Source: Microlunatus parietis
GTDB lineage: Bacteria; Actinomycetota; Actinomycetes; Propionibacteriales; Propionibacteriaceae
Direction: 5' to 3'
Assembly (NCBI RefSeq): GCF_013407955.1
Contig: NZ_JACCBU010000001.1
Coordinates: forward strand, 2,356,001 to 2,420,000
DNA length: 64,000 bases
Of this stretch, positions 7,139 through 16,170 are shown piece by piece; position 1 is the first letter of the stretch, and every line of letters begins with the position of its first letter. Below the pieces are notes generated by a model. It saw only the letters and a list, made by a program, of their open reading frames with translations. It had not been told where the DNA came from and did not search any database. A program made the position numbers and the translations under genes.

Positions 7139-10096
7139 TCAGGGGTTGTTCCAGAACAGGCGGTCGACGACCGCTCGGGCTCGGCGGGTGAGGCGACGGT
7201 ATTCGGCCTCGAGGTGGGACGACTCGTTGCGGCCGAAGCCCATCAGGTGGGCCAGGGCGGCGAGTTCCCGGGTGTCGGAGGGGAGCGAGTCGGAGCCGCG
7301 GCCGCGGAGCAGCATCAGCTGGTTGCGGACCCGGCTGGCGAAGAGCCAGGCCTGCCGCAGCGCATCGGCGTCGTCGGGCAGGATCAGCCCGGCGCGCTCG
7401 GCCGCGTCGAGGGCGGTGAGCGTGCGTGTGGTCCGCAGTGACGGTTCGGTCCCGGCGTGCTGCAGCTGCAGGAGCTGTACGGTCCATTCGACGTCGGCCA
7501 GCCCGCCCGGACCGAGCTTGGTGTGCTTGGCCGGGTCGGCGCCGCGCGGCAGCCGTTCCGATTCGACCCGCGCCTTCAGCCGCCGGATCTCGAGCAGCTG
7601 GGCGTCGGACAACCCGTCCGCCGGCCAGCGCCGAAGATCGATCTCGGCCAGCAGCGCCTGACCAAGATCATGATCACCGGCCAGCGCGTCGGCCCGGATC
7701 AACGCCTGCAGTTCCCAGGTGGACGACCACTGCCGGTAGTACTTCTGGTACGCCGACAGCGACCTGATCAACGGACCCTGCTTGCCCTCCGGCCGCAGCG
7801 CAGCGTCGATGATCAAGGACGGATCGACGCCAGGCTTGGCCAACAGGTCTCGCAGTGCGCTGATCACCGCGACCGCGCGGTCAGTCGCGCCCGGGTCGGG
7901 ACTGTCGGCCATGACGAACATGGTGTCCGCGTCCGAGGCGTACGAGAGCTCCCGGCCACCCCACCGACCCATGGCGATCAAGGCCATCTCCGGCACCGGC
8001 CCGCTGATCGAATTCCGGGCCACGGTGAGCGCGACGTCGATCGTCGCCGCCGCCAGATCGGTCAACGCCTCGCCGACCGTGTCGACGTCGTTCACGTCCA
8101 GCAGGTCGCCGGCGGCGATCCGGAACAGCTCCCGGCGCCGGATCGCGCGGATCGCCTCGACAGCGGACCGCGGCGTCTCGTGCCGGCCGGCAGCGGCGCG
8201 CATCTCGGCCCGGAGATCATCGACGGGACGCGGCGTCAGGGCGGTGTCGTCGGCCAGCATCTGGACGGTCTGCGGCGACCGGGTGAGCAGTTGCACCGCG
8301 TACCGGCTGGAGGCGAGGATCCGGGCCAGCCGTTCCGCCATCAGGCCCTCGTCGCGGAGCGCCCGCAGATACCAGGGAGTGGAGCCGAGCGCCTCCGACA
8401 CCTGCCGGAACGCCAGCAGACCATGATCGGGATTGGGCCCCTCGGCGAACCAGCCGAGCATCGCCGGCAGCAGCTGGCGCTGGATCTCGGCGGACCGGGA
8501 CACGCCCTGGCTGAGCGCAGCGATGTGCCGCAGCGCCGCGGCCGGGTCCGCGTAGCCGAGCGCCCGGAGCCGGTCGACGGCGGCGTCGGTGGTGAGCCGG
8601 AGCGCCGAGGACGGGATCCGGGCCACCGCGTCCAGCAGCGGCGAGTAGAAGATCCGCTGGTGCAGCCGCCGCACCTGCCGGCTGTACGAGCGCCAGGTGC
8701 TGAGCAGCGTCGCGACCGGATCGGCATAGCCGAGCGAGCGGCCGAGCCGGCGCAGATCGTCGTCGGCCTGCGGCAGGACGTGGGTCCGGCGCAGCCGGTA
8801 GAGCTGGATCCGGTGCTCCAGCGCACGCAGGAAGCGGTACGCCTCGTCCAGCCGGCGGCCGTCCTCGCGGCCCACGTACCCGTTGTCGATCAACGCCTGC
8901 AGCGACGGCAGCGTGGCCCGGGCCCGCAGCCGCTCGTCGGCGCGCCCGTGCACCAGTTGCAGCAGTTGCACCGAGAACTCGACGTCACGCAGGCCGCCCT
9001 CGCCGAGCTTCAGCTCCCGTTCCGCGTCCCGGGCCGGGATCAGGTCGACCACCCGGCGCCGCATCGCCTGGGTGTCCGCGATGAAGTTCTGCCGCTCGCC
9101 GGCCCGCCAGACCAGCGGCGTGACCAGGTCGACGAACTCCTGCCCGAGCGCCAGATCGCCGGCGCTCGGCCGCGCCTTGAGCATCGCCTGGAACTCCCAG
9201 GTCTTGGCCCATTTCTCGTAGTAGCCGCGGTGGCTGGTCAGGGTGCGGACCAGCTGGCCGGCCTTGCCCTCGGGCCGCAGCGCCGCATCCACCGGCCAGA
9301 TCGTCCCGGCCGCCGTGTGGGCGGAGCAGATCCGGCTCAGTTCGGACGCCAGCAGGGTCGCGATGGTGATCGCCCGATCGGAGTTGATCATGGGCTCGCC
9401 GTCGCCGTCCAGGGCCGGTTCGGCGACGTACAGGACGTCCACATCGCTGACGTAGTTGAGTTCCTGGGCACCGCACTTGCCGAGTGCGATCACCGCGATC
9501 CGGCACAGCAGGGCGTCCGGGCCGACCTTGGCCCGGGCCACGGCGAGGGCGCCCTCGAGCGTCGCGTCGGCGAGATCGGCCAGCTCGCCCGCGATGTCGT
9601 CGACCACCTCGGTCGGGTCGTCCGCGGTCAGGTCGCGGGCGGCGATCCGGAGCACCGCCGTCCGGTACGCCGTTCGCAGCTGATCACCGGTCAGATCGGT
9701 CGCGACCGGCACCGGGACGTGCGGGTCCGCGCCGACCGCGGTCAGCAACTCCGACCGCAACTCGGCCGCCGGCACCCGCCCGGGCGGGCCACCCAGCCGG
9801 TCCAGCCGGTCCGGGTGGGCGACCAGGTCGTTGGCCAGGGTGGCGCTGGCCCCGAGCACCGCGATCAGCCGGCGGGCCGGTTCGGGGCGTTCGATCAGCC
9901 GGTCCAGCACCTGCGGATCGGCGTCCCGCAGCCGGTCCAGCGCGGCCAGCGCGTGATCCGGGTCCGCCGCCCCCGACACCAGTTCCAGCAGCGGCGCGTA
10001 CCGCTCGTCCCAGCCGCGGAGAATCCGGACCGCCGACTCAGCGGCGGTGAAGCCCCGCCGCGCGAGCGCCCCCTCGCGCGTTTCGATGCGTGCCAC
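7139..10096 (-). CDS. glnE: Bifunctional glutamine synthetase adenylyltransferase/adenylyl-removing enzyme
   Basis: A 985-aa protein with the duplicated architecture of GlnE. Two nucleotidyltransferase domains are visible, each with the G-(x)-G-x-ELxxxSDxD signature: GKCGAQELNYVSDVD at about residues 206-220 and GRWGGRELSYASDAD near 707-721. Each is followed by a helical linker containing LGxGGLxDVE(F/W)xVQLLQL (GEGGLRDVEFSVQLLQL and GPGGLADVEWTVQLLQL). GlnE adds and removes AMP on type I glutamine synthetase in response to nitrogen status. Length and order are normal. In many actinomycetes it lies directly beside glnA2; here five other genes separate it from the synthetase at 14.6-15.9 kb, all within one locus. 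Confidence 0.96.
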   Translation of the reverse strand: MARIETREGALARRGFTAAESAVRILRGWDERYAPLLELVSGAADPDHALAALDRLRDADPQVLDRLIERPEPARRLIAVLGASATLANDLVAHPDRLDRLGGPPGRVPAAELRSELLTAVGADPHVPVPVATDLTGDQLRTAYRTAVLRIAARDLTADDPTEVVDDIAGELADLADATLEGALAVARAKVGPDALLCRIAVIALGKCGAQELNYVSDVDVLYVAEPALDGDGEPMINSDRAITIATLLASELSRICSAHTAAGTIWPVDAALRPEGKAGQLVRTLTSHRGYYEKWAKTWEFQAMLKARPSAGDLALGQEFVDLVTPLVWRAGERQNFIADTQAMRRRVVDLIPARDAERELKLGEGGLRDVEFSVQLLQLVHGRADERLRARATLPSLQALIDNGYVGREDGRRLDEAYRFLRALEHRIQLYRLRRTHVLPQADDDLRRLGRSLGYADPVATLLSTWRSYSRQVRRLHQRIFYSPLLDAVARIPSSALRLTTDAAVDRLRALGYADPAAALRHIAALSQGVSRSAEIQRQLLPAMLGWFAEGPNPDHGLLAFRQVSEALGSTPWYLRALRDEGLMAERLARILASSRYAVQLLTRSPQTVQMLADDTALTPRPVDDLRAEMRAAAGRHETPRSAVEAIRAIRRRELFRIAAGDLLDVNDVDTVGEALTDLAAATIDVALTVARNSISGPVPEMALIAMGRWGGRELSYASDADTMFVMADSPDPGATDRAVAVISALRDLLAKPGVDPSLIIDAALRPEGKQGPLIRSLSAYQKYYRQWSSTWELQALIRADALAGDHDLGQALLAEIDLRRWPADGLSDAQLLEIRRLKARVESERLPRGADPAKHTKLGPGGLADVEWTVQLLQLQHAGTEPSLRTTRTLTALDAAERAGLILPDDADALRQAWLFASRVRNQLMLLRGRGSDSLPSDTRELAALAHLMGFGRNESSHLEAEYRRLTRRARAVVDRLFWNNP

Positions 10097-10160
10097 AGCC
10101 CGACCCTACTGGCCCGGAACGCCCGGGCCAGGTCCGGTCGGGAGCAGTGGTGACGAGGGA

Positions 10161-10595
10161 TCAGGCCCGGCCCAGCTTCGACGGCGAACAGTTGTCGCCA
10201 GGAATCTCCTTGACGCCGCGGCAGATCATGATCCGCACCCCGTGGCCCTCCGGTACGTCGTACGATCCCGAGTCGCCCTCCCGCAGGTTGAAGCGGTGGT
10301 AGCCGTCGTCCACCACCAGCTTGTCCTTGTCCGCCCAACCGACCGGCGGCGCCGGGTAGGAGTAGAACGTCACGTACGCGACGGCCGCGTAGCCGTCGGA
10401 CGCATAGTCGAACACCTCAAGCGTCTCGCCCTTGCTTCCCGTGTGGTGGAAGACGGCCTTGTAGTCGCCGTGCCGGACGGTCACGCTCGTCCCCCTCGTC
10501 TCGGCCTGGCTCGGCAGGGCCGTCACCAGCGCCAGGGCCGGGATCGCGATCAACGCCGCTCCCCCTGCGACGATCCGCCCCATCAGTTTCCGCAT
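10161..10595 (-). CDS. Small secreted protein, unknown function
   Basis: A 144-aa protein with a clear signal peptide (MRKLMGRIVAGGAALIAIPA, predicted cleavage after SQA near residue 30). The start at 10595 is preferred over one 17 codons upstream because AGGAG lies 9 nt before it and the signal peptide then begins at residue 1. The mature domain is about 110 aa and rich in Tyr and beta-type residues (GDYKAVFHHTGSKGE, YVTFYSYPAP). It has one Cys pair near the C-terminus (ICRGVKEIPGDNC). No family is recognised. It is divergent from the alpha/beta hydrolase. Confidence 0.72.
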   Translation of the reverse strand: MRKLMGRIVAGGAALIAIPALALVTALPSQAETRGTSVTVRHGDYKAVFHHTGSKGETLEVFDYASDGYAAVAYVTFYSYPAPPVGWADKDKLVVDDGYHRFNLREGDSGSYDVPEGHGVRIMICRGVKEIPGDNCSPSKLGRA

Positions 10596-10762
10596 CTGCT
10601 TGTCTCCTGTCCGCACCGGAGCGACGGTCGCCCCGGTCCGTCCCACGGTCTCCCGGGTCGCTATAGCGGCGTTATGGCACGGCTATGGCGGGGGCCGATG
10701 AGTTCCGATGTCGGCCGGAGTCGATACCGTCGACCCCGGCACCACCGAACGGAAGGCACCAC

Positions 10763-11524
10763 ATGACACAGGGCACGTACGCCTCGGTCAACGGCATCGA
10801 CCTCTACTACGAGATCCACGGCGCCGAGCACGGGGGCCCGCCGTTGATCATGCTGCACGGCGGCGTCCTGACGTTCCACCTGAGTTTCGATCCACTGCTG
10901 CCCGGCCTGGTCGCCGACCGGAAGGTGATCGGTGTCGAGCTGCAGGGCCACGGCCACACCGCCGCGGCGCCGGACCGGCCGTTCTCGATCCGGCAATGCG
11001 CCGAGGATGTGATCGTGCTGCTGGACCACCTCGGCGTCGAGCAGGCCGACCTGCTCGGCTACAGCCTGGGCGGCCTGGTCGCCACCGACGTCGCCGTGCT
11101 GGCTCCGGACCGGGTCCGGCGGGTCGTGCTGGCGGCGGCTCACTTCCATCCCGACGCGTACTACCCGGAGATCACGGCGCCGGAACAGGACTCGCCGCGG
11201 CTGCCGACCGAGGCCGACTTCAACGCGATGAAGGCCGCCTACGACGAGGTGGCACCGAACCCGGAGGACTTCTTCCCATTCCTGGAACGGATCCAGCCGG
11301 CCGTGCACGCGTTCGAGCCGTGGACCGCCGAACAACTCGGCCGGCTCACCATGCCGGTGTTGATCATCATCGGCGACACCGACTTCATCCGGCTGGAGCA
11401 CGCGGTCGAGATGAAGCAGTCGCTGCCGAACGCGCAACTCGCCATCCTGCCCGGCACCACGCACATGCGGGTCGTCTCGAACCCGGACCTGGTGCTGCCG
11501 ATGATCAAGAAGTTTCTGGCCTGA
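10763..11524 (+). CDS. Alpha/beta-fold hydrolase
   Basis: A 253-aa hydrolase. The nucleophile elbow GYSLGG places Ser at about residue 101. The oxyanion segment is MLHGG (about residues 30-34). The acid is probably the Asp in IIIGDTDFI, and the catalytic His lies in GTTHMRV near the end. The start is the ATG at 10763 (MTQGTYASVNG), preceded by GGAAGG. An ester, lactone or similar bond is the likely target; substrate unknown. Its stop codon is immediately followed by the stop of the convergent MBL gene, with zero bases between. Confidence 0.85.
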   Translation: MTQGTYASVNGIDLYYEIHGAEHGGPPLIMLHGGVLTFHLSFDPLLPGLVADRKVIGVELQGHGHTAAAPDRPFSIRQCAEDVIVLLDHLGVEQADLLGYSLGGLVATDVAVLAPDRVRRVVLAAAHFHPDAYYPEITAPEQDSPRLPTEADFNAMKAAYDEVAPNPEDFFPFLERIQPAVHAFEPWTAEQLGRLTMPVLIIIGDTDFIRLEHAVEMKQSLPNAQLAILPGTTHMRVVSNPDLVLPMIKKFLA

Positions 11525-12361
11525 TCAGAGGCGGCGAGCGCGGCGCGGCAGTGCGGTGATCGCGTCCGGCGGTACCTGCTCGCCGGCGGCCCGGCGCGGC
11601 AGCGAGGCGACGCCGATCCGGGCCAGGTCGACGGTCAGTCCCGGCCGGGCCATCTGGACGCTCTCCAGGCCCTCGGCCCGGGCCGTGGCCAGCGCGTGGT
11701 CGGCGGACGCGGTCGGCCACAGATGGGTCAGCACGGTCAGCTGCGGCCGGGCGATCGAGGCCTGCCGGGCCACCTGCCGCACCGTGCAGAGGTACGGGGC
11801 GTCACCGCCCGGCACCTGGTCCACATAGGTCGCCTCGGCCAGATAGACGTCGGCGTCCCGGGCCAGCTCGATCCGCGCCGCGCAGTCGCCGCTGTCGCCC
11901 GTGTACGCCAGCACGTCACCGTCCGCCTCCAGCCGGTAGCCGAGGTTCGTCGCGTGGTGCGGCAGCGTCCGGGCCCGGACCCGGATCGGCCCGATCCGGA
12001 CCGAGCCGCCATCGGCCAGCGCGTTCAGTTCGATGCCTCGCCGGACGACCCGTACCGGATCAAGATCAAGAATGCGTTGCAGTGCCCCCTCCGGCGCGTA
12101 CACCGGAAGCACCGGCGGCCGTTCGTCGCCGAGCACCCGGGCCCGCAGCAGGGGGTTCAGGTCCGCGCAGTGATCAGGATGCGCATGACTGATCAAGACG
12201 GCATCGATATCGCCGGCACGGCACTCCTCCAGCATCCGGGGGAAGATCGCGTAGCCCGGGTCGATCAGGATCGTGGTGCCCTCGTGCCGGATCAGGTAGC
12301 CGCTGCAGCCCGCGGCGGCAGTGGGCCATGCCCCGCTGCCGCCTAAGACCGTCAACTTCAC
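11525..12361 (-). CDS. Metallo-beta-lactamase-fold hydrolase
   Basis: A 278-aa MBL-fold protein starting at a GTG (MKLTVLGGSGAWP). The metal site motif H-x-H-x-DH is complete (SHAHPDHCADL, about residues 60-70), and a distal Asp (YTGDSGDC) and a late His (LTHLWPT) complete the usual ligand set. The overall layout resembles the RNase Z-like/cyclic-nucleotide phosphodiesterase branch common in actinobacteria, but specificity is not demonstrable from sequence. It converges with the alpha/beta hydrolase and diverges from the gene at 12483. Confidence 0.85.
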   Translation of the reverse strand: MKLTVLGGSGAWPTAAAGCSGYLIRHEGTTILIDPGYAIFPRMLEECRAGDIDAVLISHAHPDHCADLNPLLRARVLGDERPPVLPVYAPEGALQRILDLDPVRVVRRGIELNALADGGSVRIGPIRVRARTLPHHATNLGYRLEADGDVLAYTGDSGDCAARIELARDADVYLAEATYVDQVPGGDAPYLCTVRQVARQASIARPQLTVLTHLWPTASADHALATARAEGLESVQMARPGLTVDLARIGVASLPRRAAGEQVPPDAITALPRRARRL

Positions 12362-12469
12362 TCTCTACACCTGCCGACCCGTCAAGTCCCCGTCGCCCAG
12401 TGGACTATAACCCGCGGCTACCGCCGATCCGCGGGACGCCGCGCGCCGTTGGCGGAACGCGACTGATGC

Positions 12470-12475
12470 TAACGT
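12470..12475 (+). promoter_or_regulatory. -10 box (TAACGT) of leaderless gene at 12483
   Basis: TAACGT is followed by 7 nt and the GTG start. No ribosome binding site is visible, which supports leaderless transcription and the GTG start. Confidence 0.4.
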
Positions 12476-12482
12476 CACCGCC

Positions 12483-13274
12483 GTGGCCGGCCCGAAAACC
12501 CAACCAGAGCAGCACTTGCTGGAGCAGGCCCGGGTCGTCCGGGACTGGCTTTCCGAGCTTTCCGTCGAGGAGTTCGACAGCCCGACGGTGCTCGACGTCT
12601 GGGATGTACGGACATTGACCGGGCACCTGGTCGGCATCCTGTCCCGGTTCACCGCGGCCCTGCGCCAGCCGTCCCGGCAGCCGGCCGTGCCCGTGCACGA
12701 ACTGGTCCGGCGATACCGGCGCGACGTGGCGATGATCATGGACTGGACCGAACAGCTGGCAGCGGACCACCCCGGGCCCGAGCTGGTCCGGCGACTCGGC
12801 TCGGCGATCGACGAGGCCGCCGAAGCGCTGCAACCGGGCACCGTGCTGCCGAAGGTGATCATGACACCGCGCGGCCCCGGCCGCAGCACGGACTTCGTGG
12901 CGACCCGGATCGTCGACCTGGTCGTGCACGCCGATGATCTTTCCCGATCGCTGCCGGACCGCCCGGCGATCACCTCGCACAAGCCGGCGGTCGCGGCCTG
13001 CATCCGTACCCTGGCAGCGATTCTGGCCGCCCAGCAGCCGGGCCGTTCGATCGAGGTCAGGGTGCCGCCGTACGCGGCGGTCCAGTGTGGCATCGGCGAG
13101 CCGGGCCCGACCCACACGCGCGGTACGCCGCCGAACGTCGTCGAGACCGACCCGACGACGTTCCTCCGGTTGGCCACCGGCAGGCTGGCCTGGGCCGAGG
13201 CGTTGGCCGGCGGCCGGGTCAGCGCGTCCGGGCAGCGCGCCGACCTGAGCCCGGCGCTCCCTGTCCTGAGTTGA
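12483..13274 (+). CDS. Maleylpyruvate isomerase family (mycothiol-dependent type) protein
   Basis: A 263-aa protein of the DinB-like maleylpyruvate isomerase superfamily. The N-terminal four-helix part contains VWDVRTLTGHLVG (about residues 39-51), where the conserved His can bind metal, plus the further histidine in VDLVVHADDL (about 146). The C-terminal third (TDPTTFLRLATGRL) is the SCP-like domain that closes these proteins. Members with known activity use mycothiol, consistent with mshA in this window, but most are of unknown substrate. The start is GTG with a leaderless -10 box. Confidence 0.82.
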   Translation: MAGPKTQPEQHLLEQARVVRDWLSELSVEEFDSPTVLDVWDVRTLTGHLVGILSRFTAALRQPSRQPAVPVHELVRRYRRDVAMIMDWTEQLAADHPGPELVRRLGSAIDEAAEALQPGTVLPKVIMTPRGPGRSTDFVATRIVDLVVHADDLSRSLPDRPAITSHKPAVAACIRTLAAILAAQQPGRSIEVRVPPYAAVQCGIGEPGPTHTRGTPPNVVETDPTTFLRLATGRLAWAEALAGGRVSASGQRADLSPALPVLS

Positions 13275-13307
13275 CGCGCACTTTCCTGACCCCGAGCCAC
13301 CTTTGGC

Positions 13308-14573
13308 TCAGAACCGCGGCAGCGTCGGGTCGTAGTCCGGCTGGACGCGCCGCAGGTAGGCCGTGTCGTCCCGCTGGGATCGACCGGAGGCAAGGAAATC
13401 CTCGTGCCGTGCCGCCAGCTTGTCGTGATCCAGCTCGACCCCGAGACCGGGTCCGTCCGGGATCGCCAGCGTCCCGCCGGCGAACTCCAGCGGCCCGTTC
13501 TTGATCACGTCGTCGTCGCTGTTCCACGGGTAATGCGTGTCGCAGGCGTAGCCGAGGTTGCGGATCGCGGCACCGAGATGGGTCATCGCGGCCAGCGAAA
13601 TGCCCAGGTGCGAGTTGGAGTGCATGGAGATGCCGAGCCCGAACGTCTCGCAGATCGCCGCCAGTTCCAGGCTGTGCCGCAGCCCGCCCCAGACGTGATG
13701 ATCGGAGAGCACGACCCCGACCGAACCCTTCGCGACCGAGCCCGGCACGTCCTCGAAGCCGATCACGCACATGTTGGTGGCCAGCGGCATCGACACCTGC
13801 TTGGCCACCTCGGCCATCCCGTCCTGGCCGAGCGTCGGGTCCTCCAGGTATTCCAGTTCCGCGGCCAGCGCCTCGCCGACCATGATCGATGTCGGCACGG
13901 TCCAGGCGCCGTTCGGGTCGATCCGCAACGGCATTCCGGGGAACGCCTCGGCCAGCGCCTTGATCGCCGCGATCTCCTGCTCCGGCGGGAAGACCCCGGC
14001 CTTGAGCTTGATCGACTCGAACCCGTACCGGTCGATCATGATCTTGGCCTGGGCCACCACGCCGGCCGGGTCGAGCGCCGGGCCCCAGCCGTCGACGATC
14101 GCACCACTGCCGTCGAGATCGGGATGCTCGGCCCACTTGTAGAAGAGGTACGCGCTGTACGGGACCGCGTCCCGGACCGGCCCGCCGAGCAGGTCGCAGA
14201 CCCGCACTCCGAGCAGCTTGCCCTGCGCGTCCAGGCAGGCCACCTCGATCGGCGCGAACACCGCCCGGGCCGCCTTGGACGGCATCCCGACGAAGCCGCC
14301 GCCGATGCCGGGCCGGTCGCCGAGCACGGCGTCGATCCGGCGCTCGATCTCGCCGGTGGCGAAGACGTCGCAGCCGATCACCGCCTCCCGGACCTTGAGC
14401 AGTTCCTCGGTGCGGGTGGTGCCGCCGGTGCACTCGCCGAGTCCGACGGTCCCGTCGGCCAGCACGACCTGGACGATGCAGCGCAGCGCCAGCGGTTCGT
14501 GCACGCCCCAGGAGTTCAGCAGGGGCGGGTCGCGAAACGCGATCGGCGTGACGATGACATCGTTGATCAACAT
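13308..14573 (-). CDS. Enolase-superfamily sugar-acid dehydratase (glucarate dehydratase-like)
   Basis: A 421-aa protein of the mandelate racemase/glucarate dehydratase branch of the enolase superfamily. Visible features are the N-terminal capping domain (DGTVGLGECTGG), the K-x-K base motif in ESIKLKAG (about residues 208-215), successive metal ligands in RIDPNGAW and EYLEDPT, and the second acid/base region SDHHVWGG...MHSNSHLGISL. KxK plus SDHH and HSNSHLG fit glucarate/galactarate dehydratases, which remove water from an aldarate to give a 2-keto-3-deoxy acid. It lies 26 bp downstream of the glutamine synthetase on the same strand. No other sugar-acid catabolic gene is nearby. Confidence 0.85.
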   Translation of the reverse strand: MLINDVIVTPIAFRDPPLLNSWGVHEPLALRCIVQVVLADGTVGLGECTGGTTRTEELLKVREAVIGCDVFATGEIERRIDAVLGDRPGIGGGFVGMPSKAARAVFAPIEVACLDAQGKLLGVRVCDLLGGPVRDAVPYSAYLFYKWAEHPDLDGSGAIVDGWGPALDPAGVVAQAKIMIDRYGFESIKLKAGVFPPEQEIAAIKALAEAFPGMPLRIDPNGAWTVPTSIMVGEALAAELEYLEDPTLGQDGMAEVAKQVSMPLATNMCVIGFEDVPGSVAKGSVGVVLSDHHVWGGLRHSLELAAICETFGLGISMHSNSHLGISLAAMTHLGAAIRNLGYACDTHYPWNSDDDVIKNGPLEFAGGTLAIPDGPGLGVELDHDKLAARHEDFLASGRSQRDDTAYLRRVQPDYDPTLPRF

Positions 14574-14599
14574 CCCAGAACCCCCATGATGGAAAGGAA

Positions 14600-15937
14600 T
14601 CAGAGCACCGGCAGCAGTCGCTGCAACTCGATCGGCGTCACCTGGCGCCGGTACTCCTCGAACTCCGCCCGCTTGTTGCGCAGGAAGAAGTCGAACACGT
14701 GCTCACCGAGCGTGTCCGCGACCAGTTCCGAGTTCTCCATCGCCCGGATGGCCTCGTCCAGGTTGCGCGGCAGCGGTTCGATGCCGAGCGCCTGGCGTTC
14801 CCGTTCGGTCAGCGACCAGACGTCGTCCTCCGCGCCCTCGGGCAGCGGATACTCGCCCTCGATGCCGGCCAGGCCGGCCGCCAGGGTGAGCGCGAACGCC
14901 AGGTACGGGTTGCAGGCCGAGTCGAGCGACCGCAGCTCGACCCGCGCCGAGGCGCCCTTGTTGGGCTTGTACATCGGGACCCGGACCAGCGCGGAGCGGT
15001 TGTTCCGGCCCCAGCAGATGTAGTTCGGCGCCTCGCCGCCGCCGGCCAGCCGCTTGTACGAGTTCACCCACTGGTTCGTCACCGCGGTGATCTCGCTGGC
15101 GTGCCGGAGCAGGCCGGCGATGAAGTGCCGGGCGATCTTGGACAGGTGGTACTCGGCGCTCGCGTCGTAGAAGGCGTTGTTGTCGCCCTCGAACAGCGAG
15201 ACGTGGGTGTGCATGCCCGAACCCGGGTGTTCGGTGAACGGCTTGGGCATGAAGGACGCGTGGATGTTCTGCGACAGCGCCACTTCCTTGACCACGACCC
15301 GGAACGTCATCAGGTTGTCGGCCGTGGACAGCGCGTCGGCGTACCGAAGATCGATCTCCTGCTGCCCCGGACCGCCCTCGTGGTGGGAGAACTCGACCGA
15401 GATCCCCATCTGCTCGAGCATCGTGATCGCCCGGCGCCGGAAGTCGCTGCCGGTGCTCTGCGGCGTGTGATCGAAATAGCCGGACTGGTCCACCGGGATC
15501 GGCGGCCGGTCCGGGTCCAGCGGGTCGTTGAACAGGAAGAACTCCACCTCGGGGTGGGTGTAGAACGTGAACCCGAGATCGGCGGCCCGCTGCAGCGCCC
15601 GCTTGAGCACGTAGCGCGGATCGGCGTACGACGGCGAACCGTCCGGCATCGTGATGTCGCAGAACATCCGAGCCGTTGCCGGGTTGGCATCCCGCCAGGG
15701 CAGGATCTGGAACGTCGACGGGTCCGGCCGCGCCACCATGTCGGACTCGTACACCCGGGCGAACCCCTCGATCGCCGACCCGTCGAACCCGATCCCCTCG
15801 CTGAACGCCCCCTCCAGCTCGGCCGGGGCGATCGCGACCGACTTGAGAAACCCGAGCACATCGGTGAACCACAGCCGGACGAACCGGACGTCCCGCTCCT
15901 CGATCGCACGAAGAACGAACTCGGTCTGCTTGTCCAT
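14600..15937 (-). CDS. glnA: Type I glutamine synthetase, alpha-like (GlnA2 type)
   Basis: A 445-aa synthetase that makes glutamine from glutamate, ammonia and ATP in the cytoplasm. Landmarks: GFDGSAIEGFARVYESDM in the beta-grasp domain, HPEVEFFLF, GSGMHTHVSLF, NQWVNSYKRLAGG, RNNRSALVRVP and VELRSLDSACNPYLA. Length and the absence of the NLYDLP-type adenylylation segment near residue 400 (here EGAEDDVWSLTERE) place it in the GSI-alpha/GlnA2 group, so glnE in this locus probably acts on another synthetase. GGAAGG lies 13 nt upstream of the start. A TGTAAC/GTTACA palindrome at 15961-15978 is a possible nitrogen-regulator site. Confidence 0.95.
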   Translation of the reverse strand: MDKQTEFVLRAIEERDVRFVRLWFTDVLGFLKSVAIAPAELEGAFSEGIGFDGSAIEGFARVYESDMVARPDPSTFQILPWRDANPATARMFCDITMPDGSPSYADPRYVLKRALQRAADLGFTFYTHPEVEFFLFNDPLDPDRPPIPVDQSGYFDHTPQSTGSDFRRRAITMLEQMGISVEFSHHEGGPGQQEIDLRYADALSTADNLMTFRVVVKEVALSQNIHASFMPKPFTEHPGSGMHTHVSLFEGDNNAFYDASAEYHLSKIARHFIAGLLRHASEITAVTNQWVNSYKRLAGGGEAPNYICWGRNNRSALVRVPMYKPNKGASARVELRSLDSACNPYLAFALTLAAGLAGIEGEYPLPEGAEDDVWSLTERERQALGIEPLPRNLDEAIRAMENSELVADTLGEHVFDFFLRNKRAEFEEYRRQVTPIELQRLLPVL

Positions 15938-15960
15938 GGGGTTGAGTCTGCCTTCCGTCG

Positions 15961-15978
15961 TGTAACAGACGCGTTACA
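15961..15978. promoter_or_regulatory. Palindrome TGTAAC-N6-GTTACA upstream of glnA
   Basis: A perfect 6-bp-arm inverted repeat, 24 bp upstream of the glnA start codon. GTAAC/GTTAC half-sites with a 6-nt spacer are the pattern bound by GlnR-type nitrogen regulators in actinomycetes. No regulator gene is in the window, so the assignment is inference. Confidence 0.45.
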
Positions 15979-16020
15979 ACCCCTCGGAGGGGTGATCCCG
16001 CGATGGGGTCTTGGGGGTCT

Positions 16021-16088
16021 GTGCGCGGGCAACCAGTCGCGCGCGGTGATTTCCTGCCGCTGCCGCGCGCGACTGGTTGCCCGTGCAC
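16021..16088. repeat. REP-like palindromic element, copy 1 (glnA/nadE intergenic)
   Basis: Two 26-bp arms (16021-16046 and 16063-16088) are reverse complements with a single mismatch around a 16-nt loop. The core is GGGCAACCAGTCGCGCGCGG. Looser pairing extends outward to about 16010 and 16097. A related element lies at 20742-20888 with the core in opposite orientation. It sits outside both genes, upstream of the glnA and nadE promoters. Confidence 0.85.
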
Positions 16089-16157
16089 TGACACCCGCAC
16101 AGCCCTCCGTACCGCCCAGCGGGATGATCCCCTCCCTCAACAGACCACCGTCGCGAT

Positions 16158-16163
16158 TAGGCT
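16158..16163 (+). promoter_or_regulatory. -10 box (TAGGCT) of leaderless nadE
   Basis: TAGGCT is followed by 7 nt and the GTG at 16171. This fixes the nadE start downstream of the palindromic element, although the frame stays open back to 16003 through it. Confidence 0.5.
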
Positions 16164-16170
16164 CAGCTAC

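Noticed and set aside
10097..10160. Small gene between glnE and the secreted protein gene
   Set aside because: The 64-bp gap contains no start with a ribosome binding site and no hydrophobic or conserved pattern.
16003..16170. A longer NadE start through the palindrome
   Set aside because: The extra 56 residues are translated from the REP-like element. NadE homologues begin at VAHLRIALAQLN, and a leaderless -10 lies just before it.
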